Origin: Tieghemiomyces parasiticus
Taxonomy: Eukaryota; Kickxellomycota; Dimargaritomycetes; Dimargaritales; Dimargaritaceae
Reading direction: 5' to 3'
NCBI GenBank assembly: GCA_027575765.1
Contig: JANBPT010000159.1
Location: 1 to 64,000 of the forward strand
DNA: 64,000 nt
A program made the translations under genes and the position numbers. This document shows, piece by piece, positions 31,438-43,900 of the stretch (position 1 is its first letter; each line of letters begins with the position of its first letter). The notes under the pieces are model-generated. The model was not told where the DNA came from. It ran no database searches and saw only the letters and a program-made list of their open reading frames with translations.

Positions 31438-34263
31438 CGTTCAAGGCAGTAATTAAATGGAATGGCCAGGGTCCAGCCGCGCCAAGAGAGTGATATACTA
31501 TGTGTCGAGGGGGGGCACGGAGTATAGGGCTACAGTAGGTGAAGTAAGGCGCAGTGGGGCAGCTATAGGTTAGTATGGGCTACGATGGCATAGCAGGCGG
31601 GCGTTGCCGAAGAGCCAGGCTGGACACGCGTCTCAACGTAGGGAGGCGACGCCCCGTCCGCGCCACGGTCGCTGCCAGAGCGACAGGTCGAACCTGGCCT
31701 GCGTGCCGCTCGACTATAGCCGGAAGCCGGCCGTACTAGCCCGCCCATCGGCCGGGTTGGCGAATGTTTATACTTACTTCTTGCGCGAGAGGAGGGGGGT
31801 GATGAGGTGGGGTGCCCGGGCAATTGGGCGACACCTCCGGGAGTCAAAAGGGGGGGTGAGGTGAAGGAAGAGGGTCGGGGCACTGCACAAGAAGGTAGGC
31901 AACCACAAGTATTTCAACACAAGAGGGTCCACCAAAAGACCTCACACACACATACAAAATTGTAAGTGGTTGCAACGAAAGGGGACTTCTAACAAGGGTG
32001 ACGAGGCGTGATGGCAAAAGAGAGAGAAAGAAAGAGAGGTGTATGGTTGGGGAACAAAATGTGGGGGAGGGGAGGGAAGAGGGGGCGAACCCCGGCCTTT
32101 AAAAATGGGGGAGGACAGCGGCCAAGCGAGCAAGGATGACGACAAGGGAGGGGACAAGTATCCCACATGTCGGACCGTGTGCGGGATGGGCCAGCCCGGA
32201 CGCGTGGGTGGTGCTGGCAGGACCGCTGCGAGGGTCCCATTGGGGAGGCGGTGCATTGGGAAGAAAAAAATAATGGGCTAAAGTGGTTAAACTGGCGAGT
32301 CAGCGGCCGCCGCAGACCTAGTAACAGCCCTGGCTGCGGGCGATATTACCAGGTGGGGCCAGGAGAGTGGGGGGGGTGGACGAGCCCATGGGTATTCCCG
32401 CCCTCGAACGATAGCCAATAGGGAGCATGGTCATTGCAGCGCGTTCCATTCTCGGAACTCCCCTCCCCCTTTGCCTCTCACCTCCCATGCGACGGCAGAG
32501 TGCGAGAGGTGGGATTGCCCATCACTGGAGTGCAGAAAAAGGGGGAGGCGAGGGAAGGCAGGATACAAGAGTGCTGGCTGAGAGTGAATGAGGCGAAGGG
32601 ACAGAGGCTGGAACCGAAGTAGGCCGGGTGTGTGCCACAATAGCCAGCACCAAGCTGTGGTTGGAACCGAGATTTACCACCCAGCCGGAATAACCCCACC
32701 CCTAATCAGAGCCAGAGCGTGGAAGGCTGTCCACGCTCCCCCCATCCCCAAGCCTGCGATGAAAAGCGTCCGTTGTGGGATAGAGCAGTATGCACACACA
32801 TACGTGGGGCGGCTATGACCGTTCATAGAGCCCTAGACAGGTGATACGTAGTATCCTCCAACTGCGTTGCATACTTATTTACGCTGTGTGTGCGTCCGCT
32901 GCTGCCATGTCCAAGAAAAGGGATGTAGACGATATCAACTCCATCATCTGGGCGAACTGCCCGCCAACCTAGCAAAACCTCGGGCTCGCTCGGCCCTCCC
33001 TCCCCTCTTCATTTCACCCGCTTGGGAAAGGGTGGCGTTGCCAATACCAATTCCCCAACCCCTTTCATTCCAACGGCGAGCATGATTGGTGGGATTAGAT
33101 GACCCCTTACACACTCGTACACCCCGGTGGACCGTCGCCTCCCCCCCCGCAGGGCTGTGGTAATGAAGCAGAGGGGTGGAAGGGGGGATGGTACTTTACG
33201 CGCTCCGTGTAACGACTCATCAGGCTGCTGCCCTCTCCCTCAGTCACCTTCCTCGAGACCGATGGATCTTTAATTATCTAGTGGCTCGGATTGGGCTATG
33301 GCTCGCGTTACGTTGGGGCAGGCTTCTTGCATTAGATTTTGAAGGGCTGTGCGGGTGCCTGAGGAAGTGACTACACCCTACTTGGCACCTCACAGCCCTC
33401 CCCCCTGTAATCCCCAGCCCAACACAGTGGCGCGATTGCAACGGTAAACTGTCTGCACCACTGGCATAATACAACGGCAAGTAACCCCCTACGCAGCATT
33501 GATGCCCGCTACACATCGTCGCATACTGAGGATGCGGAGAGGCGGGGGGCGGGCATTATGGGTAAGCAGGGAGAGTTACTAGGCAACAAACGAACCCGAC
33601 CACGCCAAAATCGGCAAGACCCTTCGGCTAGTAATTTAAGGGCCGTCCCCCCCTCCCCACACTGCCTCTCGACCCCACTAGGCAGTATCGGCTCCCTCGG
33701 CCTAAGCTGTGGCCACAGCCTGCGGCTACCATATTATGCTTAGGAGCACCCACAGCAGGCTTGTCCAAGCCAAGCGGAATCTGGCCAGCTACCCATGTGG
33801 GTAGCAAGAGGATGGGAACGCAAGCCGTGCTGAGTAAATTGTAATATACATATCACTTATTGGACAGTGTAGGAGAAGCCCAGTTATAAAAAAAAAAGAA
33901 TAAAAGAGGGGGTGCTTGTTTCGCAGATAGTAGGGAGCCAATCAATGATGCTGTGTTTATTTACGTTAGTCGGCACTCTCATTGTCGAAATTGGCACAGT
34001 TGACCAATGCGCCCATCTCTGCATCGCCTATATACCCGCTAGCCGACCACGTCGCGTGACCACATAGTTCAGCTAGCATTGTCGCTGGAATTCAATACCC
34101 GCTGAGCTCATCTGACAGCTTTGATGGATCGCTACTCCCGCAATAATCACCTTCCTACTCTGCGATTCACAACGTGCCACCTACCCCTCTCACACCACTC
34201 CCGTGCATCTTGCAACCTGGTTCTTTAGATAATTGCACCGTTCGGCCTCCTGCTAAGTCCACC
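31438..34263. other. Gene-poor stretch of about 2.8 kb between divergent genes
   Basis: It separates the divergently transcribed polyQ gene and CAC1, so it holds both promoters. Purine-rich segments occur around 32000-32400. Overlapping short frames (for example 31942-32256) have no motif. Confidence 0.45.
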
Positions 34264-37200
34264 ATGTCTGACCCGCCTCCTGTGGGGTTCGTAGAGGTAC
34301 CCTGTCTGCCAGCAGGTGAGCCTTGTGAGGACTACATGTCACCCGTTCCCGGCCCGCCTATCGTGGTTGACTCTCCCCCACCCGCGCTGGCCGTGGCTCA
34401 CACAGTGAACATTTCTCGGAAACCAGAATCACCAACCACGTCTGCACTACCGGTTGTGGCCCCTCCGACTCCAGTCCCCAGGAAATCCCGCGTTAAGGCC
34501 GCCGACGGGCCTACCTTGGCCACCCACGACATCATATCCTTCAAGAATCGACGTATTAGCTGTACTGAAACCAAGCTGGACCTGGTACTTCACCCTGTAA
34601 CTATAACCGGTAGGTTATCCCTTAGGAGGCCTGCGCATTCCAATCCAGGACTAGTACAGCACACCATCATCGTCGTCTCAATTGTGGACCAACAATTTGA
34701 ACCCCCTTTTCCACATCCTTCCAATTCGTATTTAACCTAAAGCCCTCGCCGAGTTCCACCGATTGCGAAGTGAGCGCATGTCAACGTCAGCCGAGAGGCC
34801 AGTCTTTGTCGAGTTCCCCACACATCTCTACGCCTTGGTTGCTGCCTTAGTACAGGACAAAGCTCAAGGTATCGACCTCCTCGCCCTCCATGTACGGGAC
34901 ACTCTCTACCCCACGGGGTGCCTACCGCCCTCGTCCGCCGCCGCCGATGAAATTATCCCATTGTCTACCCTCGCTCGGGTCATCAACGACGTCGCGGAGC
35001 GCGTCAACTACGGCCTGGACCCTAGTGCCATTCCTACCGATTCCGTAACACCTGTCATCCTCCCACACCACCATGTCACGTTATACCGCTGGGAAATACG
35101 CCACCCCGCCGTCTATTTCGATCCCGAAATGGTGACCTTCCTTGCCGAGCGCCGTATGAGACGTGAGGCTGCGGCTCAGAAACTGGCCATACAATTCAGT
35201 TCCCTTAAGCCGGAAGAGGCCGAGGGCATCTTGCAGGTACCCAGCCAAGCCCGGCGGACCAAGAAACGGGTACGAGACGACCCACCGACGGACGAGATAA
35301 GCAAACCGTCCCCCGACAAGGTAGGTATTCGATCGAGGATCGCGCGAATGCTCCGGACTTCGGTTGATTGGGAACTGCTGGCCAGTGCAACCAAGGCCCA
35401 GCTTGGTCACTCATCTGGTATACTTTTTTATTTTACTTGTTACTCTAACCAACCCCGAACAACCCAGACCGACGAAGCGACAGAGAACAGCGACTGCCAG
35501 ATCATCGCGGCAGCGGAAGACGGGGTGATCCAACCGCCCGAGCCAGTCTTCAAGAAGCATAAGGTAAGGGATTCGCATTTAGTGGGCGGTCGGGCTTCCA
35601 AGAGCCCCGTGGCAGCTGCATTATGATGCTCTACCGAGTGTACCATTAACCCTGATTCACGTATCCCCACGTATCCATATCTCACTATCCCTTGTCACCA
35701 GCCTGACAAGGAAGCCCTCAACAGCCAGGTAAGTGTCGAAATATTTTCACGGGCTAGGCCAACCCGCATTGCGCCATGGCTCTAGTGCTGCTTAATGCAC
35801 CCGTTCACAAATGACTCTCCTAATCGCCTCCCTGTAGCGCGCCCTCCCCCCCTAACCTGCCTTGTTCAGACTAAGCTACAGGGCTTCTTCGTCAAGGTTG
35901 CCAAACCGGAGCCGAACACAGCCACGGCTGCCGCCGCGGTGGACCCCACCGCGAAGGACCCTCCCAGCGTCAAGAGCGACTACGAAAGGGTGTTCCGACC
36001 CTTCTACGTGCGACCCACCATGAGCGTGGCACCGATTTGTCCTTCGGGTGTCAGACTGGGGCCTGATTTTGATCGGCTCGTGCTGAGTGGTACACCAGTT
36101 GAGCCAGGTAGGTCATGACGAGCAGGGTGGGACAGGGGAGGGGATGGCGCTTCACCGCGGTCGAATAACTTTTGAGATCGGTCAGGGTACGTCGTCACTA
36201 ACGCAAGTCCGAATTACCCACCACCCGCACCTTGTTTCCTGTACAGTACCAGACCTCCGTCGCCAGTTTGATCGGGCTGCTTACCGTCGTCAGGTCCTGG
36301 CCTATGAAAGGTCTCGGCTGCGGCCCTGCCCCATCGTAAGCGACCCGACCGCCACAACCACCACCGCCCCAGTTGCTGTAGATGATTCCGGGTGGGCGGA
36401 GGCCAGAACCGCAGCCGTGCCCATCGATCTAGAGGCTACCAACGAACCCAGCCAGATCATTATCGAAGATGAGGCCCAGCCGTATCGCTTGGCCATCTTC
36501 AAGCTCCTGCAGTTTACGGAAAACATCCGGCCACCGTACTATGGCACCTGGTCCAAGACCAGCCGCACCGTCACAGGCCGGCGGTTCGACCGCAAAGACA
36601 CCGCGCAGCTAGACTACGAGGTGGATAGTGAGGCCGAGTGGGAGCTCGACGAGGAGGGCGAGGATCTGGCTAGCGACGACGACGGGGAACTGGACGGAGA
36701 CGACGAACTCGAAACGGAAGGTGGCCTTAGCGGGGCCGGACCACAAGCCGGCCGAGCAGCTGGTCGTGGGCCCACCGGGGAAGACGAGGAAGCCACCGGC
36801 TGGCTCGTACCGGAAGGATACTTATCCGACGATGAGATCCTCAGCGACGCTGAGGATGAACTGGGCGGCTCTACTAAGCCCAAACTCGGCCGACGCCCCG
36901 TCCAGCCCCTCGTCCCCGTGATCCTGGGACCATGTTTCCACGCGGCAGGACTACCCCCATCCGCCACCCTGCGAAGCCTGGCGCAGTACCGAGCCAAACC
37001 GCTAGATGGCGCGCCCTGGCCGCTGGTCATCCCACGCCAGCCTGCTACGCCACCACCCAGCTCCCCCATGGCAACCACGCAGACCCCATTGCCCCTTCCG
37101 GTCAGGTTGGCAGCTAATGCTACTGCCACCAATGCCCCGGAATCTGTGCCTAGTACGCCTAGCAAATCCGCCGTCGCCTCTACCGTACTCGCCGATAGTT

Positions 37201-37826
37201 CGGCGACCGAATCCCTATCGCCGACGGTACGTCGAAAACCCAAACCCGAGGGCACTGACCTACTGACCATCGCCACACTAACCCATGGCAGCGCCTACGC
37301 CCTCCCGCTCTTGATTGAACGCTGTCATCGGGCCCTCCCGACCTTCTCCAAGAACCAGTTGGACCACGCCATCAAGGAGATGGCTGTCAAGGAGAAACGG
37401 GACGGCCGGACACGGCCGCACTGGTTTGTTACGGACGCCACTCTCCTCTCGCAGCTACCACCGCTTTTGCCAGCACTACCGGCTGTCACCGAGACTGCAG
37501 AATCCGGGGCTGGCCCGGCCACCACGCCAGTATCCACCACCCCACGTAAGGTGGTGGCAACCAAGCCATCCGCGACACCGTCTACCGCGTCCAAAGGGAG
37601 ATCGTTGCACCAGGCCAGTCTGGCAGCTTTCGTAGAAACGACCCGCAAGCGTGAAGACGGCGGTACTGTGAAAGATGATGGTACGGAGGATCCACCGGCC
37701 GAGACCAATGCCAAGCTGCCGCGGACCGGCTTTATTATCGAGATTCCGTCCAGTCCAGTCCAGTTCCCACCCACCAATTTGCCCAGCGCTCTGCAGGTGA
37801 CCCCGCCCGACCAGGGCCGGTTATAG
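34264..37826 (+). CDS. CAC1: Chromatin assembly factor 1 large subunit (CAF-1 p150/Cac1), six exons
   Basis: The large subunit of CAF-1, which deposits H3-H4 behind replication forks through PCNA. Deduced exons: 34264-34609, 34743-35320, 35468-35563, 35702-35728, 35870-36107, 36247-37826; phases agree and give 954 residues. ATG 34264 has a CCACCATG context. A perfect PIP box QTKLQGFF lies at 349-356, followed by the family block FRPFYVRPTMSVAP. The acidic ED domain starts at about 512 with LLQFTENIRPPYYGTW, then LDYEVDSEAEWELDEEGE and long Asp/Glu runs, and GYLSDDEILSDAEDE near 620, all CAF-1 hallmarks for histone binding. The winged-helix region lies at about 764-825 (LTIATLTHGSAYALPLL, then HWFVTD). 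A second PIP-like QASLAAFV sits near 883. The long Lys/Glu/Arg helix (KER) of other Cac1 proteins is very short or absent. The acceptor of exon 3 is the least certain. Confidence 0.92.
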
Positions 37827-38012
37827 TCGCATGACAATGTCCTGCATCACCGCGTAACACTTAATTTTCTCCCTCTCTCACACACTTCTGCTGGGGTCAC
37901 CAAACCTTACCTTTGTATCGCATAGTTAGTTTATTCACCTGGCGGTTTGGCCCGGTCATGTCTACCATCCACTGTTCTGTAGACTTATTTTTTAATGTAG
38001 TAGTACTAATAT

Positions 38013-38038
38013 AGTTATATATACATATATATATAACT
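38013..38038. repeat. AT-rich inverted repeat, 11-bp arms
   Basis: AGTTATATATA is followed by a four-base loop and its exact complement TATATATAACT. It lies about 190 bases past the CAC1 stop and could mark the 3' end or extrude a cruciform; no function is shown. Confidence 0.7.
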
Positions 38039-39193
38039 ACCAGCATAGGTAAGTAGGGAAACCAGTATGACTGAGAATTGGCACCTATATCTGCCTGCCT
38101 TGGGCTTGGTGTCGCGTGCCGATTCGGTTGGGGTAAATAAGAGAAATGGAGTCAGCGGAGAAAGTTGAATGTGCCTGTGTTTGTAAACCCTATGGGAAAA
38201 GTATATATTCTATCCGCACGCTCTCGTTCCTTCCGGCCATCAAGGAAGGCGACAGGGGCGCTTCACCTTGCCAACCGGGAGGAACCTGTTCTGTTTAGAC
38301 AACAGAGATGCAGCCGTGGAAGGGCAGAGGGAGGAGGGACAGGAAGATCTACCTCAGTAACCTGCCGTATTCGTCATTATCTCCCATGATGTATGAAAAG
38401 CGCGGGTTGAAGAATTTGAGTGGCGCTAGTTACAGCACCAAGAGGAGGAGGGGGGGTGGGGGTTGTAAGGGATAAGCTATCCTGTTAGGTGACCCCCTCC
38501 TCCCTCGAACATCCTGTGCCCATATATAGCATTATTAGGCAACCTTTCCAAACGCTACGCGGGGGGGGGGATACCCCTGTAGCTGCGGGCGAACATTAAG
38601 AGTATAATGTTTGTGTGGGGTGGAGGAGGGGAGAGGTTTTACTCGATAAAGGAGGTGAGTGTCACCTGCTTAGGAGAAATGACAGTGCAGAAGTGACTGC
38701 CGATTAAGTCGAATGTCTAAGATCACCACGTGGGGGGGGGTGCTGGTCGACGTTATAATAGCCCTCCCCCCCTCAAGGAAGCTGAAGGTGAGGCTATACA
38801 AAATCGGAGAGGAGGGGGAGAGTAGCTTAGTATTGATTTTTTTATAGAGAGTCTGCGGACGTCAGAGTGCAATATCTCATAACGACATCCTAACGTGAAG
38901 GGGAGGGGCAAACGGAGTGGAGACCGAGGAAGTGTCGACTGGCGAGAACGCGATATACTCGATAGGATGCAGGCGAGTAAACAACAAGTCTTGAATTAGC
39001 AGCAGCTTCTGGTTGAAATAGGGCAAAGTGGGATAAGACGGCAGGGCGGTGATGCTCCCCGATAACCATCTTGCTAGCTCTAGTTATATCACTGCCCAAA
39101 GTGTGTTCAACTGGGCTGCGAATCCAGAAAGTCGGGTCAGACGATCGGTGTCATCCTGGGGATCGGTGACGTGCTCCTAATGGGGAATGGATT

Positions 39194-39297
39194 GGGGTGG
39201 AGGAGGACGATGTGGTGGAGGGTAGGGGGGTTATGGGTGGGTAGGTCGGGGGACGGGTGGGAGTGGGGAGATAGGGGGGGAGGAGGGGAGGAGGGGC
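39194..39297 (+). other. G-run cluster with G-quadruplex potential
   Basis: Within about 100 bases there are more than ten runs of three or more Gs separated by one to seven bases, for example GGGTGGGTAGG and GGGGGACGGGTGGG. The pattern meets the usual G4 rule on the plus strand. Confidence 0.7.
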
Positions 39298-40942
39298 GGA
39301 ACGCGTGCCTTAGTACCATCTAATGGATCATAGGAGCCGACCTCACCACGGCTGACCATTCGGTGTGTTTGAGTTTATATGGGGCTGGCGGCCCGGCTCA
39401 CAGAACCACTCTAGTCCGACGCTCGCACCCTCCAGCCACCCCTCCGCCTTGCCTGCCTATGTAAAATCCGACTATCTAGCGATGGCCTAACACTAAATAG
39501 ACGACCTCACGAGTCCCAGGCACTGGATAGGTCCGGGGAATGCATAGAGATATGCGTTAACCAATGACCCCCTCCCACTCTTGCCTGCGCCCTTCCAGAC
39601 CCCCTGATTTGCCTAGCGGTAATTTGTTTAGACCCAGAAGCCCTCTAAAAATGGAATTTTTCTGCGGCAACACCTACCGCATCGGTTGGGCCAGTGAGAT
39701 TGGCAGGCACAAATTATCAGATATCCTCTACGTTTCGTGTGATGCCACCCGGCGGCGTCTGCCAGCTGGCCTAGTTCTCACATACCCTCTTTCATGAAGG
39801 CGAGTTTAGCGTTTTAAACATACCACCGGATTATGTGGGGGAGGGGAGAGACTCTAAGCCTTTGTCTGTCCCCAACCCCATCTGGCCCGGCTTCGCGCTT
39901 CCCAAACCCCTCCCTCCATTCTACCCCCCCCTTACTTTGTGCTACCTCTCGACCCTAGTGGGCTCGACGCGGTGACGGTAGTCCTTGTGTATCCACCTGC
40001 CATTGCCAAGTTGCCTTACCTTCGCCCCACCCCTTTTCACCACTTCTTATATATACTATATTGACTCGGCTGGTTTACAAGACCAGCGTCGGGGGGGGTG
40101 AAAATTGTCTGCAACACCTTATAATTACCTAGCACTTGCGTCCCTCACCGACAAGCCCCTCACCTCTCCTACCAGTCGCGAGCAGTTCGCCTGAGCCCTT
40201 CATCTAGTCGCCAACGCCGCTACACGGCCTTCCCTTTCATGTCCTGGCACACTCGCTAACTCTATACTGACTGGCACCGTCAACCTTAGGCTCTGGCTCA
40301 ATCCCCCCGTCCCGTCTGGACGTCTCATGGCGGCTACTTAGAACCCCCCCCCCACACACATACCTATTGTCGTGACACTGGGTTTAACCAGCGCGCAACC
40401 TCTCCACAGAGGCCGCCACTCCCACATCGTTTCATAGACGTGTTTCGAATTATTTTTTCCACTAGGCGGTACACACCACTCGCTTGTCCAGCCCGCTTCC
40501 CCATCTCCCACTACGCTGACCCCAGGGTCTCCAACCACCACACCCAGCCCGGCCTTGCATTGGTCTATCCGTTTGTTCACCGCATTGGAACTTCCGCCGC
40601 TGCCATTCTTCTGGCCTCCAGCCCACTCGCTGCCTCGGCCTTCTGTTGCTCTCCGCCCTCCCTCCCCTGCGCTCGGTGTTCGGCTTCTGTAACTCTCCGG
40701 GTCTCTAGCCCCCTGCCACCCAACCCAGCCGCCTTTGCCCGCCCCCAACTCCGTCACTCATTGCTTTGTACTCTATACCTTACCCCCCCCACCTCCGCCC
40801 CGATTCGCCCGCATACATTCTCCGCCATCCGCCCCGCGCATTACCGCCCCTCGTGTTGCCTCCCAACCTACGTTCACCGCTTCCCCGGATTGCCTCTATC
40901 TGACCGACCACTTTGCGACGACTGACAACCTCCCCTTCCGCC

Positions 40943-43900
40943 ATGGTACAGGACTTTAGCGAGTTTGGCTTCGCCGACTCCTTCGTCCCGCCGCCAACGT
41001 CTCCCAGCGCCAACTACCACTCACTCCCGCCCTCGACGCCCGGGCCTGGTCGGCGGCGTGTCGCGGACTATGGCGACGGCTATGACAGCGACGCCCTCCC
41101 CGACGAGGTACGTAACCCGCCGCCCAAGCGAAGGTCAATTTTACCCCAACAGGTGCTTGCCCACCAGTCCCTACACCATCACCATCTCCAACCGCCGGCC
41201 CGACCATCGGGCCAGGGTCGTCACCATGACCCCTTTGGCCACCCAGTCTCCCCGGACGACGACCTTCTACCGTCCGGGACCCGGCCGCGGCCCGTCAGCG
41301 ACCACGGTCGGCACTTGTCACGGTGGGACGGCCACCACCCGCAGACCTCGGCGGCTAGCTTCCGGTCGCACGTGTCGGGCCGCAGCCGGCTCAACTCCTC
41401 CACCCCCAGTATCCGCCAGGTCGTTGGTTCACGGTCCCGGCTCCACTTGCCCCGGCAACCCGTCCGTCGAGTTATTCACCCAGCCGTCCACCACAACCAC
41501 ATGGGCGCGGAGGCCGTCCAAGCCCCCGTCCTACGCGTTTTCATCGGTCCTCTAACCCCGGACTGGATGACCTTTTCACTCAAGCGCCGGTGGCGGGCTT
41601 ACGCCCCCCGCGAAGGGGCCGGCGATGCCCCCGGCGCCGATACCTTTACCTTAGGCGACGCCGGCAGTCGGTCCATTGCCGGTGGTAGCGGTCGTGGTGG
41701 CGGTGGTGGCTACCACGCCTCGATCCCCTACCTCCGTGAACCCACCATAGCGCCGGATGGGACGGACGATCGCCACTCCGGGGAGGACGGTTACACCAGT
41801 GGTGAAGGCGGGGCCGGTGGCCCCGTCCCCGGTAGTGTGACTGCCCGGTCTCTTATCACACCATCCCTACGATCGCACGGATCCGCCCCACACCTCCGTT
41901 CCTACCGCTCCACGCACACCATGCACACGCAAACTTCGCAGCGCGGGGGTCCTGCCCGATCCTTTGCCACGACCAACGTCAGCCTCTACCACACCCCGCT
42001 GGCCACCACCGCCCCGAGCCGGACCGAGTCGTTCCATACGGCCCATGACGCCTTCTCGGTGCGGACAGGGGTCAGCTACGGCGAGAGTTACGCGGGTCAT
42101 ATCGCCACCCCACGGTCTCCGCTATCGATCGCTCGTGACAGTCTTCACCACGGGGCCCGGGTGCGGGACTTGGAGGACTCGTTCGGCCGCTCGCCTGCCG
42201 TCCACGAGGAGACTGAAGACGACGACGATGATGACAACAACAGCAAAAGCAACTACAACAGCCGTCGGGGTCACAACCGTACCCAGCCCAACCCCGCCCG
42301 AACTCCGCAGCCAATCGATCTTGCCCCGTTATCTTTCTCGCAGCTAACCACCCAGCTCCCCACCGCCGCCACCCAGCGTGAGCGGACAGTGGCAGCGGCC
42401 GAATCACACCTTGCGGCCGTACATGACGAGATGGAAAGGCCCCTGCAGCGGTCTGGCCATGAGACGCTGCTACTCACCCGGGTGGCGCCCGTGGCCCTCC
42501 GTCGAGACTACTGTCGGCCGGAGGTGGCCATGATGCACTACAACGAGTATACGGCGTCCAAGTGCCGCATCATTTCCGAAAAGTGGAAGCACGTCACCGC
42601 TATGGTGCGTCCCGGTGAGATCAACTTCTTTCGGGGATCGGCGACCAAACCGCTCTTCACTATCTACCTGAGCAGCCGCACCCGCTTGTCCCTCTTCTCT
42701 AGCCTGGACAACTCGCTGGCCATCACGTACTTTGAAGAGGACAGCGACCAGCGCGCCCAGCACCACTACCGCCGGTCCATCCGCCGCTACTACCGCACTC
42801 ACCAGGCCCAGTCCATTGCCCACCGCCGCAGCGGCCACGACGCCTCGATGGAGCTCAAAATGAGCATCTACAGCCAGGATACGGCGGCCCGCGCAGGCGC
42901 CTCCCGCAGTAATGTTACCGACCTACGCGAAGCCGGGAGCGGTTCTGCGTTCCGCCTCAATAACCTGCTGCACCAGTCGCGTCGGGTGCGCCCCAAGGCC
43001 CTGCGCCGCCGGAAGCAGACCCATCACGCCGAGCCTGACCGCGCCACGGCGGCCAGCGACCGCAACTTGGGGGCCTGCATCCTGCGGTTCCCTACCGCCG
43101 CCGAGGCCAAGGTATGGTATCGCATCCTACACTGCCACATCATCCACGTGATCCCCATTCCACGTGCGGTGGACCTCACCTGCCCCACCCTGAGCGCCTC
43201 GCCGTTCCGGTCGATCAATGTGGAAATTCCTTTGGCGGCTGTGCCCGTGGCCGCCGAACCAAGTCACCACGGAGTCGTTCCCCAGACCGCCACCTTTGAT
43301 ATCATCGGACCCCGAACGGTATGGGACGTACGAACCATGGCCGCATTCGAACTTATCGTAGAGTCGGAGTGGGGCGACCAACTGGCGGCATGGGTGCGGG
43401 CCAAGTCTCTCGCCGTGTGCTGGAAACGGTTTGACCGCATCGACTGGTGCTTCTCTAACCTGTCGGACGGGTGGGACGAGCACGAGCGGCAGCTCATTTT
43501 GGAGGCCCACCGCATCGCCCAGCTGGTGGACGGCGAGGACGAGGACGGAGGTGGCGCCGGGTCCGATAGCGATAGTTCTCGCGACGAGCGCGCCCTCCGC
43601 GATCGTAATACCCGTCTCAACATGCGAACCGCGTTTCAACCCTCGGTCACCGCCTTACAATCCCTACCCTTCCTCTCGGAAACCGCACCGTACCGGCCCT
43701 CCGAGAACGCTTCGTCCTACTTCGACGACATCATATCGACCAGTGCTGGGAGCAGCCGTGGACCCTACCCTCCTGGCGGCCGTGGGCCGGGTACCACCCT
43801 CCAGCCGGCGTCGCACCACCCACTAGCCGTGTCCCCGCACCTTAACCGGACCAGGCCACGCGGCCCGACCAAAAATTCGGACGTCGTTTCCCAGAGCCAT

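Larger units (their letters stand above)
37827..40942. other. Gene-poor stretch of about 3.1 kb
   Basis: No gene is supported. It contains an AT palindrome near 38013, a G-run cluster near 39194, many G8-G10 homopolymers and a long pyrimidine-rich leader (40400-40940) before the Spo71-like gene. The open frame at 40440-40925 lies in that leader and reads as low-complexity Pro/Ser/Leu. Confidence 0.5.

Noticed and set aside
40440..40925. 161-codon frame upstream of the Spo71-like gene
   Set aside because: It lies in the pyrimidine-rich leader; the Pro/Ser/Leu content follows from base composition.
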